DNA of 64,000 nucleotides. It comes from CAYVVT01 sp964454335. GTDB lineage: Bacteria > Fidelibacterota > UBA8477 > JABMPR01. The stretch spans positions 1-64,000 of the forward strand of contig CAYVVT010000006.1 of the NCBI GenBank assembly GCA_964454335.1, read 5' to 3'. Below the pieces are notes generated by a model. That model did no database searches, was not told where the DNA came from, and saw nothing but the letters and a program-made list of their open reading frames with translations. Of this stretch, positions 45,483 through 52,684 are shown piece by piece. The position numbers and the translations under genes were made by a program. Position 1 is the stretch's first letter, and each line of letters starts with the position of its first letter.

Positions 45483-45992
45483 ATGAAAATTGCAATTCCG
45501 ATTTTACTAGTAATATCAATCACCTGTTTCGCTGATAATCCTATAAGAAAAGGGTCTACCCACTTCTCTGGTGCATTTTCACTAGGTAAGCGTTCTTCAT
45601 CTGAGTATGAGTACATGAATGTAGGTCTTGGAATAAATTCAGAGCGCTTTCTGAGCAAGAATATCGGAGTGGGAGGTGAGCTGTATTTATATCATTCCCG
45701 CGATGATTATTCCCACCGCACGGACTATAGTATCACTCCAACAATCACATCTGTAACTGGGATTTTCCAATTACCATTATTCGTGACCACGGGTCCGATT
45801 ATTCATTTTTGGGATCGTGGGGGTACTAATGCTGAGACATCATTGGGCTGGATACTAAAAAGTGGGGTTTACATCTTCGCAACTGAGAATTTTTTCATTT
45901 CGCCCTATTTCCAGTATGCAGAATCACCAAATCAATATGTCGATCAAGCGATTGAGTTTAGAATTAGTGTTGGGCATTTTTTTCATAAGTAA
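45483..45992 (+). CDS. Cassette 6: small outer-membrane beta-barrel protein
   Basis: The 169-aa protein has a signal peptide (IAIPILLVISITCFA). The rest is made of alternating amphipathic strands with aromatic ends (THFSGAFSLGKRSSSEYEYM, VGGELYLYHSRDD) and a terminal FRISVGHFFHK, as in 8-stranded OmpX/OprF-type barrels. The reading frame is open back into attC5, but ATG at 45483, 10 nt after the right core, gives the signal peptide. No enzyme motif. Confidence 0.75.
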   Translation: MKIAIPILLVISITCFADNPIRKGSTHFSGAFSLGKRSSSEYEYMNVGLGINSERFLSKNIGVGGELYLYHSRDDYSHRTDYSITPTITSVTGIFQLPLFVTTGPIIHFWDRGGTNAETSLGWILKSGVYIFATENFFISPYFQYAESPNQYVDQAIEFRISVGHFFHK

Positions 45993-45998
45993 CCAACT

Positions 45999-46129
45999 CT
46001 CTAACATGCGCCTAGAGCAGACGGGGACAAATCAGAGCGCTTAACAAGCGGCGGGGGTATTAGCTTGAGAAACGTATTTAAACAGAAGCGACTTGCAGGT
46101 CCCGCTGCTCATGCGCAGATCCGTTAGTT
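45999..46129 (+). repeat. attC6 (131 bp)
   Basis: Left core CTCTAAC complements the cassette-6 5' core GTTAGAG; right core GTTAGTT deviates from GTTRRRY. Arms ATGCGCCTAGAGCAGACG and CTGCTCATGCGCAGATCC. The centre contains a short extra AACAAGCGGCGGGGG motif. Confidence 0.93.
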
Positions 46130-46145
46130 GGACAGGATCAGAAAT

Positions 46146-46328
46146 ATGAAAAAACAAGCTAATCCTCTATCAGCATATATTGTGATCGGCTTAGCCTTCA
46201 TTCCTTTGGCCATAACCGTGAACATCGCCTTTATTGGACCAGCCGTTTTTTTTATCCTCGTAGGGGCAAAAGCAATGAGAGAGAGTAGAAGACCTGATCA
46301 AAATGACGATGATTCAACCGCCACCTAA
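46146..46328 (+). CDS. Cassette 7: small membrane protein
   Basis: The 60-aa protein starts at ATG 46146 (MKKQANPLSA). A long hydrophobic stretch of about 30 residues could make two helices (YIVIGLAFIPLAITVNIAFI and GPAVFFILVGAKAM), and a charged tail follows (RESRRPDQNDDDSTAT). The TAA stop is formed by the left core of attC7 (ACC-TAA-C). Six further codons upstream are open. No family recognised. Confidence 0.65.
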   Translation: MKKQANPLSAYIVIGLAFIPLAITVNIAFIGPAVFFILVGAKAMRESRRPDQNDDDSTAT

Positions 46329-46450
46329 CACGCGCCTGGAGCAGACTGGAAAACGGTCATTAGCCGAGGAAAGTTCACGGGTATGAGTCAGTTAAACGAA
46401 GCAACTAAGCGCCTCGCAGCACCAGCTGCTCAGTCGCAGATCCGTTAGGC
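46323..46450 (+). repeat. attC7 (128 bp)
   Basis: Left core ACCTAAC (one mismatch to the complement of the cassette-7 5' core GTTAGTT), right core GTTAGGC. Arms ACGCGCCTGGAGCAGAC and AGCTGCTCAGTCGCAGATCC. The preceding gene's stop codon lies inside the left core. Confidence 0.93.
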
Positions 46451-46474
46451 CGCAGCGAGCAGAATAAAAGGATC

Positions 46475-47305
46475 ATGATGAACGTAGTTGGAGTAGATGT
46501 TGGTTGCACCAAAATGCATATCACAGCCAAAGTATATGGGGAATATGTTGATCGGAAATCACCCACGGGACTGGATTGTAAAATCGAACACATCAAGCAA
46601 GAAATCGATGAGTTTATCGCTGAACTGCCTTATGAAGTGGAAGCGTTAGGCTTGGCCGTTCCTGGTCTTATTGATGGCGATTCAGTAGTTAAATATTCGG
46701 ATGTGCATCATCTGAATGGGGTTCAGATCGAGTATTTCACGGCCGGTAAAATGCGAGGTAGATTTGTCAATGATGTCATAGCCGCTACCTGGGCAGAAAT
46801 TGCTAATTATCCTGACGGCGAGACCCTCGCAGTCATTATGTGTGGCACCGGCATTGCCATCGGTGTATACACCAACGGAGAGATGTTTTTAGGGGGTAGC
46901 GGCTACGCAGGTGAGTTGGGTTATTGCATCTTGAGTGAAACTGAAGATGGACCACAGACGGTGGATGAATTAGCTGGCGGGGCAGGAATATTGCAGCGTG
47001 CCCAATGCGAAGTGCCTGAATTGCTCAAGAGAATTGAGAAAAATGAACCCAAAGCCTGCCGGATCATTCACGAAGCCGGAAAATATTTTGGGTACATCTT
47101 GACCAACATTGAGCATTTGTTCAATCCTGATATCATCGTAGTTGGTGGATCGACCGCTGCATATGTTGGTTATATGGATGCAGCTCTGGCAACCGCTGAG
47201 AAATTCACCCTTAAAGATGTTTTCAAGAGCTGTCAAATTGTTGGGGCGCAGGACAATCAACGCATAGTTGCCTTGGGAGCGATTGAATTTGCCAAGAGAG
47301 AATGA
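46475..47305 (+). CDS. Cassette 8: ROK-family sugar kinase-like protein
   Basis: The 276-aa protein has an ASKHA fold. VVGVDVGCTKMHITA is the N-terminal phosphate motif (C instead of the usual G in DxGGTK), ALGLAVPGLID the next strand, FVNDVIAATWAE holds the catalytic aspartate, and IMCGTGIAIGVYTNG plus GYAGELGY is the second phosphate block. The zinc motif CxCGxxGC that normally follows AGELGH is missing; CILSETEDG takes its place. Substrate therefore open (glucose, N-acetylmannosamine or fructose in relatives). AAAGGA precedes the two possible ATGs at 46475 and 46478. Confidence 0.82.
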   Translation: MMNVVGVDVGCTKMHITAKVYGEYVDRKSPTGLDCKIEHIKQEIDEFIAELPYEVEALGLAVPGLIDGDSVVKYSDVHHLNGVQIEYFTAGKMRGRFVNDVIAATWAEIANYPDGETLAVIMCGTGIAIGVYTNGEMFLGGSGYAGELGYCILSETEDGPQTVDELAGGAGILQRAQCEVPELLKRIEKNEPKACRIIHEAGKYFGYILTNIEHLFNPDIIVVGGSTAAYVGYMDAALATAEKFTLKDVFKSCQIVGAQDNQRIVALGAIEFAKRE

Positions 47306-47319
47306 AATCAGAGGAAACG

Positions 47320-47461
47320 GCCAAACAAGCGCCTAGAGCACAGCCTACGCCCTACCGGGCCTTCGGCTGTTTAGGGGGAACTTAAAGATTAGAATTCAAC
47401 AATCACCGCGAAGCACGCTGAAGCCTTGGCGTAGGCGTGCTCAGTCGCAGATCCGTTATAC
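47320..47461 (+). repeat. attC8 (142 bp), intermediate type
   Basis: Left core GCCAAAC (one mismatch to the complement of GTTAGGC), right core GTTATAC. Inner part contains CACAGCCTACGCCCTACCGG and AAGCCTTGGCGTAGGCGTGC, pieces of the long attC class, with an internal deletion. Confidence 0.92.
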
Positions 47462-47511
47462 GCCTCAGCCCGATCCGTGTGGAAACTGTGGTTAATGAGC
47501 GAGCTAGCACT

Positions 47512-48426
47512 ATGAGTCGAACAATATTTCTAATCACAGCCCTGGTAATGTTCACAATAAGCCTATCATGTATAGACATGTTCACAGCCAGAAGATTGAC
47601 CAGTGATCCAGCCCAACAAGGATTTCCAACATGGTCACCTGACGGAAATTCAATTGTCTTTCAATACACTGATCTCTATGACACAACTGGAAGTAATGGA
47701 CTATGGAAAATATCTCCTCATGGAGGTGAGAAAAGACATATTGTTAAGGGAATTGCTGAACACCCGCAGTGGTCACCCGATGGTCAATATATAGTATTTG
47801 ATGCAGACACTGGGCAGAGTATAAAAATGGTGCCTGCCGAAGGTGGAGACGCTATCAAGTTCCTGCCAGACTCCATTCGTATAAACAAAGGTGGGCTTCC
47901 GTGTTGGGCACCTGATGGATCCAAAATTGCATTTAAGGATTCTACTTACTCATTGTATGTTTTTGATCTTCACACCGGTGAAAGCAAACGCATTTTCCAC
48001 AAGGAAGGAATGCTGCTGCTTCCTGGATGCTGGTCAAACAGTGGTAAGCATGTCCTTATTGCGCTGAAGGATAGAAAAACTGGAGTGTCGACTATATGGA
48101 AAATTTCTCTGGATGGGAAAGAAACTACTCAAATCAAGAGGCATCATAAATACTTCTACCGATATCTTGCACTCTCTCCTGATGGTCGATTTCTTATTCA
48201 TGCTGCAAAAGAGGATAGATATCTAGGATTGTATATCATGCCCGCTGAAGGAGGGAAACCACTTCCTCTTGCTGTCACACGTGGAAGCCTCAATGAAGGA
48301 GCTAGCTGGTCTCCAGATGGCAAACAGATAGCGTTTACCAGCACTAGGTCGGGTAACTATGATATTTGGATTATGGATTTGGATATCAAGCAGATCGAGA
48401 CAAAGTTAAAAGCGCTGAATGAATGA
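47512..48426 (+). CDS. Cassette 9: TolB-like WD40/PD40 beta-propeller, exported
   Basis: The 304-aa protein has a signal sequence (IFLITALVMFTISLSC) that may be a lipoprotein signal with Cys near residue 20. Five to six PD40 repeats follow: FPTWSPDGNSIVFQ, HPQWSPDGQYIVFD, PCWAPDGSKIAFK, LALSPDGRFLIHA and ASWSPDGKQIAFTSTRSGNY, the last ending DIWIMD. This is a six-bladed propeller like TolB or DUF5050 proteins; partner unknown. Start ATG 47512; the frame is open back into attC8. Confidence 0.82.
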   Translation: MSRTIFLITALVMFTISLSCIDMFTARRLTSDPAQQGFPTWSPDGNSIVFQYTDLYDTTGSNGLWKISPHGGEKRHIVKGIAEHPQWSPDGQYIVFDADTGQSIKMVPAEGGDAIKFLPDSIRINKGGLPCWAPDGSKIAFKDSTYSLYVFDLHTGESKRIFHKEGMLLLPGCWSNSGKHVLIALKDRKTGVSTIWKISLDGKETTQIKRHHKYFYRYLALSPDGRFLIHAAKEDRYLGLYIMPAEGGKPLPLAVTRGSLNEGASWSPDGKQIAFTSTRSGNYDIWIMDLDIKQIETKLKALNE

Positions 48427-48454
48427 ATCCTGACATGTATTTCCCACCTCAGGC

Positions 48455-48586
48455 GTATAACACGCGCCTACTGCTGTTGCGGGTGCTGGAGAAAAGGTCA
48501 CTCGTATGGAGCAAGGACAGTCAATTTGAGGCGATCGCTCCACTGTGCGAGAATTCCCGCACAGCAGGAGTGCAGAACCGTTAGAC
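48455..48586 (+). repeat. attC9 (132 bp), CTGCTG-arm subtype
   Basis: Left core GTATAAC is the exact complement of the cassette-9 5' core GTTATAC, and pairing continues to 11 bp (AGGCGTATAAC). Right core GTTAGAC. Arms ACGCGCCTACTGCTG and CAGCAGGAGTGCAGAACC. Confidence 0.95.
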
Positions 48587-48640
48587 CGATTCATAGCCAC
48601 TCAGGAGTATTATGCACCGGGATTGTGGTACAAGGAGGTA

Positions 48641-49465
48641 ATGATGGGCAAGAGTGAACATAACCTGTTACGCTTCGTTATTACCACATTTATGTTCTCC
48701 TGGTTGATCTGGTTGCCCGCAGTCCTGGTGAGTTATGGGTTATTCTCTATCCCAGAAGACAGAATCAAGATGATCACAATGCCGTTGGCTGGCATTGGAG
48801 TTTTTGGTCCAATGACAGGTGCACTTCTCGCTATCAGAAGAGAGCTGGGCAAGGGAGCGATAAAAGAGTACCTGAAGTCCTTCCTTGATTTTCGCCTTGG
48901 CTGGAAAGTTTATGTACTGCCATTTCTGATTCTCGGGCTCAGCACATTTGGAGCATGGGTTATTCCTGAGTGGTTTGGCGAGGAACGTTTACCTATGCTG
49001 ACACCCTCAATTTGGGTATTTCCTCCATACCTGGTTCTGATGATTCTTATAGGTGGCGGTCAGGAAGAGATTGGATGGCGGGGATACGCAATGTCTAGGC
49101 TGGAGGATAGTCTAGGCTTGTGGTTAGGCAATCTGTTACTGGGCATTATCTGGGCAGTATGGCATATACCCCTTTGGTTCATAGCAGGTATGAACCAGCC
49201 CTACATGCACTTTGGCGGGTTCCTACTCAACACCATTGGCTATTCATACATTTTTTCTTGGTTTATGGCTCTATCAGGCGGTCGTCGATTTACAGGTTTG
49301 TATCTTCACGGATTGGCCAATGCATTTATTCCATTTATGCCAACAATTGTACTGGCAGCAAGTGTGGCACAACCACGCTACTGGATCTGGACGAGCTCCA
49401 CTTTAATAATTGGGGTGACAATGATGCTCATTCGCACAAAAGGTAAAATGGGGGTACGCAACTAG
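48641..49465 (+). CDS. Cassette 10: CPBP-family intramembrane protease
   Basis: The 274-aa protein has eight or so membrane helices. The CAAX-protease/bacteriocin-processing family motifs are all there: EEIGWRGYAM (E-E-x-x-x-R, motif 1) near residues 141-150, VWHIPLWF (motif 2 histidine) and LHGLANAF (motif 3 His/Asn). Catalytic residues look intact, so it is probably a glutamic membrane endopeptidase. Family members process prenylated proteins, act in bacteriocin immunity or in phage abortive infection; the role here is open. ATG 48641 (or 48644) follows AAGGAGG. Confidence 0.88.
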   Translation: MMGKSEHNLLRFVITTFMFSWLIWLPAVLVSYGLFSIPEDRIKMITMPLAGIGVFGPMTGALLAIRRELGKGAIKEYLKSFLDFRLGWKVYVLPFLILGLSTFGAWVIPEWFGEERLPMLTPSIWVFPPYLVLMILIGGGQEEIGWRGYAMSRLEDSLGLWLGNLLLGIIWAVWHIPLWFIAGMNQPYMHFGGFLLNTIGYSYIFSWFMALSGGRRFTGLYLHGLANAFIPFMPTIVLAASVAQPRYWIWTSSTLIIGVTMMLIRTKGKMGVRN

Positions 49466-49547
49466 GTGCGATGATTCGCCATTTAAAGGATCTCTCGAAT
49501 GGAGTGCGCTTGAATACAGTTCAACCCGGCGGGACAATGAAGGAACG

Positions 49548-49773
49548 GCCTAACATGCGCCTACCTGCCAGCTTACGCAGGCAGGCTGGGAGCCCAGCCT
49601 ACGCCCTACCGGGCTTTCCTGCCAGCTTGCGCAGCAGGCGGGCGACTGTTGAGGGGGAACGTGAAGATCACGACCCAACTAACGCTGCGAAGCACGCCGA
49701 CTTGTGGGGGCGTAGCCGATAGGCGAAGACCCAAGACGAAGCGCAGGCGTGCTCAGTGGCAAGTCCGTTATAC
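49548..49773 (+). repeat. attC10 (226 bp), long class
   Basis: Left core GCCTAAC (one mismatch to the complement of GTTAGAC), right core GTTATAC. The interior holds nested inverted repeats (CTGCCAGCTTACGCAGGCAG; GCCAGCTTGCGCAGCAGG) and the central motif TTGAGGGGGAACGTGAAG. Nearly the same interior occurs in attC12 and attC15. Confidence 0.94.
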
Positions 49774-49788
49774 CGTCTTTGAGTGTAC

Positions 49789-50829
49789 ATGGTGAATAAG
49801 ATGAAGAGAATGGTATTGATGATCACCCCAATCCTGGTACTCTCGCAGATTCCAGACGACACCTTGGTGGTTGCATATTCATTCCCCGCTCCTTCGGAAA
49901 ACATCTGGAGTATTGAAATCTTAGGTGATGATTTGTTGGCCTGTGATAGTGAAACCAGGATGATCTACAAGATGTCATCGGATGGTTATTTACTCGATTC
50001 ATTTCCTACACCTGCGCTTCGACCGCGAGGATTGGCTCGAATCGGGAATAAACTCTGGGTCGCAGATGATTCACTCAGACAGGACTCGACGTGGATGCTA
50101 TTCGAGTGTGATTTGACCTCACACATTACGACCGATTCAATTGCCTATCATGGTATATATGCGACACACCTAGCTTCTCGCTTGGGAATGGTTGCTATCG
50201 ACTCGAGCTTATATATCTCATTCAATGGGGGATTTGGGCCATGTATTACCAAACTTGATCTAACCAATGAAAATCAAATTACCGCCATATGTTGTCCTCA
50301 CCCGGTAGGTATGACTACTTCTGATGGGGCCCACTGGATTATCCGGCATACACAAGGGAATCCTCCGAATGGTAATGTAATTGTCAGGTTATCGCTTAAT
50401 GGCAATTTCGCAGAAGAAGTGTGGGAGGATGGATTCTGGCTTCCATTCCTCGCATCAGGGATAGTGTATGATGGAACCTCGTTCTGGGTAAATGACATCG
50501 AAACGAACACCATTTGTAAGATGGTGCATCCAGACTATGTTGTTGGTATTGACGATGAAGAGCAGCTCGGTTTTGATCTGCATCAGGTATATCCAAATCC
50601 ATTCAATCCCATCACGACGATTGAACTTGAACTGAGCAAACCGGATAATATCACCCTCACTATTTACAACACCCTCGGCCAACGCGTCTATACCCAGGAA
50701 ATTGGTATTTTGCAACCAGGCCACCATGGTATTGCATGGGACGGTTCAACGTATAATTCCGGAGTGTATATCGTTGAAGTCAGACAAAGTAACTATAGTG
50801 CAAGGCGGAAGGTAATGCTGCTTAAATGA
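49789..50829 (+). CDS. Cassette 11: secreted protein with C-terminal sorting domain
   Basis: The 346-aa protein has a signal peptide (MKRMVLMITPILVLSQ) whose exact start is unclear: ATGs at 49789 and 49801 are in frame. Residues about 25-255 form repeating units with xxLWVxD and FWVND motifs, suggestive of a beta-propeller. The C-terminal domain is clear: VYPNPFNPITTIELEL, ITLTIYNTLGQRV, YNSGVYIVEV and final RRKVMLLK. This is the T9SS/FlgD-Ig-type tail, also seen in cassettes 1 and 5. Probably exported and held at the cell surface. Confidence 0.82.
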   Translation: MVNKMKRMVLMITPILVLSQIPDDTLVVAYSFPAPSENIWSIEILGDDLLACDSETRMIYKMSSDGYLLDSFPTPALRPRGLARIGNKLWVADDSLRQDSTWMLFECDLTSHITTDSIAYHGIYATHLASRLGMVAIDSSLYISFNGGFGPCITKLDLTNENQITAICCPHPVGMTTSDGAHWIIRHTQGNPPNGNVIVRLSLNGNFAEEVWEDGFWLPFLASGIVYDGTSFWVNDIETNTICKMVHPDYVVGIDDEEQLGFDLHQVYPNPFNPITTIELELSKPDNITLTIYNTLGQRVYTQEIGILQPGHHGIAWDGSTYNSGVYIVEVRQSNYSARRKVMLLK

Positions 50830-50834
50830 ACGCA

Positions 50835-50961
50835 GTATAACATGCGCCTAGTGAAAACAGAACAAGGGTATTAGTCCAGTTACATTAGGGGGTATTAGCT
50901 TGCGATACGATCAGCTTAATCGAACCGTGCCGTCTGCTGCTCAGTCGCAGTTCCGTTAGGC
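50835..50961 (+). repeat. attC11 (127 bp)
   Basis: Left core GTATAAC is the exact complement of the cassette-11 5' core GTTATAC; right core GTTAGGC. Arms ATGCGCCTAGTGAAAACAG (one arm partly eroded) and GCTGCTCAGTCGCAGTTCC. Confidence 0.93.
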
Positions 50962-51000
50962 GGTCTTTTGTTAGAAAACCACAAGGAGGGAGAATTTGGT

Positions 51001-51222
51001 GTGAAAAGTAGAGCCGTGTTGGTTGGGATAATCATTTTGGTAAACGCCTGCATTTGGGGCTTCGCGATGATCATGTCGTCTCGAGAGTTGAGCGGTACTG
51101 GCGCGTATGAGCAGATACAGAACATCCTCGCCGGATGCTCGGCTGCTTCGCTTCTGGTTGTCGGAGGTGGTCTTAGCGGGTTGATGACATTGTTTGGACC
51201 AGAAAAGAACAAGAATAAGTAA
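51001..51222 (+). CDS. Cassette 12: small membrane protein
   Basis: The 73-aa protein starts at GTG 51001 behind AAGGAGG. Two hydrophobic helices (AVLVGIIILVNACIWGFAMI and SAASLLVVGGGLSGLMTLFG) flank a polar loop (SSRELSGTGAYEQIQN); the tail is lysine-rich (PEKNKNK). A TTG-initiated extension of 11 codons is less likely. No family recognised. About 175 bp follow before attC12. Confidence 0.7.
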   Translation: MKSRAVLVGIIILVNACIWGFAMIMSSRELSGTGAYEQIQNILAGCSAASLLVVGGGLSGLMTLFGPEKNKNK

Positions 51223-51389
51223 CACGATGGATTAGTCTTCGTATTTTCGCCGGATTCTGGAGGCTACTTTTAGTGTTTGCTGTGGTGTGTGATGTTAATG
51301 AAGCTTTCGAGGATCGTAGTATCCATTCTCCTTTGTACGTTTTCCTCGTAGGACATATACATTGGACTGCTGTACCAACAATTTGAAAT
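51219..51389 (+). pseudogene. Possible eroded membrane-protein frame in cassette 12
   Basis: A plus-strand frame out of register with the cassette-12 gene stays open for 56 codons after a TAA and reads like protein, with a hydrophobic run (FWRLLLVFAVVCDV) and ending GHIHWTAVPTI. It has no ATG, GTG or TTG near its 5' end, so at best it is a truncated relic. Weak call. Confidence 0.22.
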
Positions 51390-51397
51390 ATCATGCC

Positions 51398-51623
51398 GCC
51401 TAACAAGCGCCTACCTACCAGCTTACGCAGGCAGGCTGGGAGCGCAGCCTACGCCCTACCGGGCCTTCCTGCCTGCTTGCGCAGCAGGCGGGCGGCTGTT
51501 GAAGGGGAACTTGAAGATCACAATCCAACTAACGCTGCTAAGCACGCCGACTTGTGGGGGCGTAGCCGATAGGCGAAGACCCAAGACGAAGCGTAGGCGT
51601 GCTCAGTCGCAGGTCCGTTATGC
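51398..51623 (+). repeat. attC12 (226 bp), long class
   Basis: Left core GCCTAAC is the exact complement of the cassette-12 5' core GTTAGGC (CCGCCTAAC over 9 bp); right core GTTATGC. Interior nearly identical to attC10, including GGCGTAGCCGATAGGCGAAG. Confidence 0.94.
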
Positions 51624-51660
51624 AGACAATTTAACTGACAACGCAAAAGAACTTAATACC

Positions 51661-52080
51661 ATGGATAATTTCATTGAGAAGAAGAGAGCGTATTTTGGAC
51701 TTGGGGCATTACAAGCTTTTATTGGTTTAGGCGCGATAGGAGGGGGTTTATTGCTTGTGATAGATCCCTCAGGTAGCAAACTGGGGCTTCCATCCGGCTT
51801 ACTCGAAGGAACGCTTTTCCCTAATTACTTAATACCAGGGATTTTCCTATTTATGGTGAATGGGATTGGGAGTCTGATTGGGGCTGTTTTTTCTTTTACC
51901 AAAAGACGATACACTCAAGAAATAGCTATAAGCCTTGGTGCTATCTTGGTCTCATGGATTGTAATACAGGTTATCATTATTAGATCAATTGGTTGGCTGC
52001 ATGGTCTTTATTTCATTCTCGGAATAGTTGAAGTTTGGCTTGGGCTGTATATCCGGCGACATCTATTCAAAGCTGCCTAA
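51661..52080 (+). CDS. Cassette 13: four-helix membrane protein
   Basis: The 139-aa protein starts at ATG 51661 (MDNFIEKKRAYFGLGA). Four hydrophobic segments: ALQAFIGLGAIGGGLLLVID, YLIPGIFLFMVNGIGSLIGA, ISLGAILVSWIVIQVIII and GLYFILGIVEVWLGLYI, ending in a basic tail. The pattern resembles small uncharacterised inner-membrane proteins often annotated as hypothetical membrane proteins. The TAA stop comes from the attC13 left core (GCC-TAA-C). Confidence 0.7.
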   Translation: MDNFIEKKRAYFGLGALQAFIGLGAIGGGLLLVIDPSGSKLGLPSGLLEGTLFPNYLIPGIFLFMVNGIGSLIGAVFSFTKRRYTQEIAISLGAILVSWIVIQVIIIRSIGWLHGLYFILGIVEVWLGLYIRRHLFKAA

Positions 52081-52208
52081 CACGCGCCTGCTTCTGATGC
52101 GGGGGTTTTAATTCAGGGGGTTAGAATTGAAGAACAAAAAAAGAATTGAACAAACGCGAGATGTCTGTGCGAGAATACCCGCACAGCAGAGTCGCTGATC
52201 CGTTTGGA
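52075..52208 (+). repeat. attC13 (134 bp), CTGCTT-arm variant
   Basis: Left core GCCTAAC (8 of 9 bp with the complement of the cassette-13 core GTTATGCAG), right core GTTTGGA. Arms ACGCGCCTGCTTCTGATG and GCACAGCAGAGTCGCTGATCC. Previous stop codon lies in the left core. Confidence 0.9.
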
Positions 52209-52216
52209 GGCACAAG

Positions 52217-52591
52217 ATGAAATGCGTGATGACACATGACGCTGACACCAATAGCATAGTATGTAAGATGTCAGGGCAGCTTCATAAGTCCGATTTGCCC
52301 CAGTACTGCTCCGGTCTTGCAGCTCTGCTTAAAGAGTACAACTGCACTCAGGTTCTGCAGGACTTCACCGAAGTCGATCTCAAGCTCCCAATTATGGACC
52401 TCTACGAAGTTCCCGAGTTCATACGAAAGACTCGGAGTGAAGAGGGCCTTACGCATTGCACAAAGAGAGCTATTGTTTTCGCCAGAGATGCTGAGGATTG
52501 GCAGTTCTATGAGAATGTGGCTGTTAACCGGGGAGAACTCGTGAAGACCTTTACAGATATCCATGAAGCAAAGCATTGGTTGACGGGATAA
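52217..52591 (+). CDS. Cassette 14: STAS/SpoIIAA-like protein
   Basis: The 124-aa soluble protein has no signal peptide. Strand-helix order (NSIVCKMSGQLHKSDLPQYC, TQVLQDFTEVDLKLPI, KRAIVFARDAEDWQFYENVA, and the end VKTFTDIHEAKHWLTG) matches small STAS-like SpoIIAA-related proteins, in which the last strand-helix reads VFxDxxxAxxWL. It is a distant look-alike of 10494-10895 on the chromosome. Function unknown. ATG lies 8 nt after the attC13 core, behind TTGGAGG. Confidence 0.65.
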   Translation: MKCVMTHDADTNSIVCKMSGQLHKSDLPQYCSGLAALLKEYNCTQVLQDFTEVDLKLPIMDLYEVPEFIRKTRSEEGLTHCTKRAIVFARDAEDWQFYENVAVNRGELVKTFTDIHEAKHWLTG

Positions 52592-52600
52592 GAACCGGAC

Positions 52601-52661
52601 TCCCAACAAGAGCATGCAGGCGACGTGTGAACACGCGCCTGATGCTCGGCATCTGATGGGC
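52601..52661 (+). repeat. attC14 (61 bp), compact foreign-type attC
   Basis: Left core TCCCAAC (7 of 8 with the complement of the cassette-14 core) and right core GATGGGC (one mismatch to the complement of the attC15 left core GCCCAAC). Between them GAGCAT-g-CAGGCG pairs perfectly with CGCCTG-ATGCTC, one base (52616) being extrahelical, and CGTGT/ACACG closes the loop. This is the classic short attC architecture and is unlike the others here. Confidence 0.75.
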
Positions 52662-52684
52662 TTGACCGATTCACTGTAAATGAC

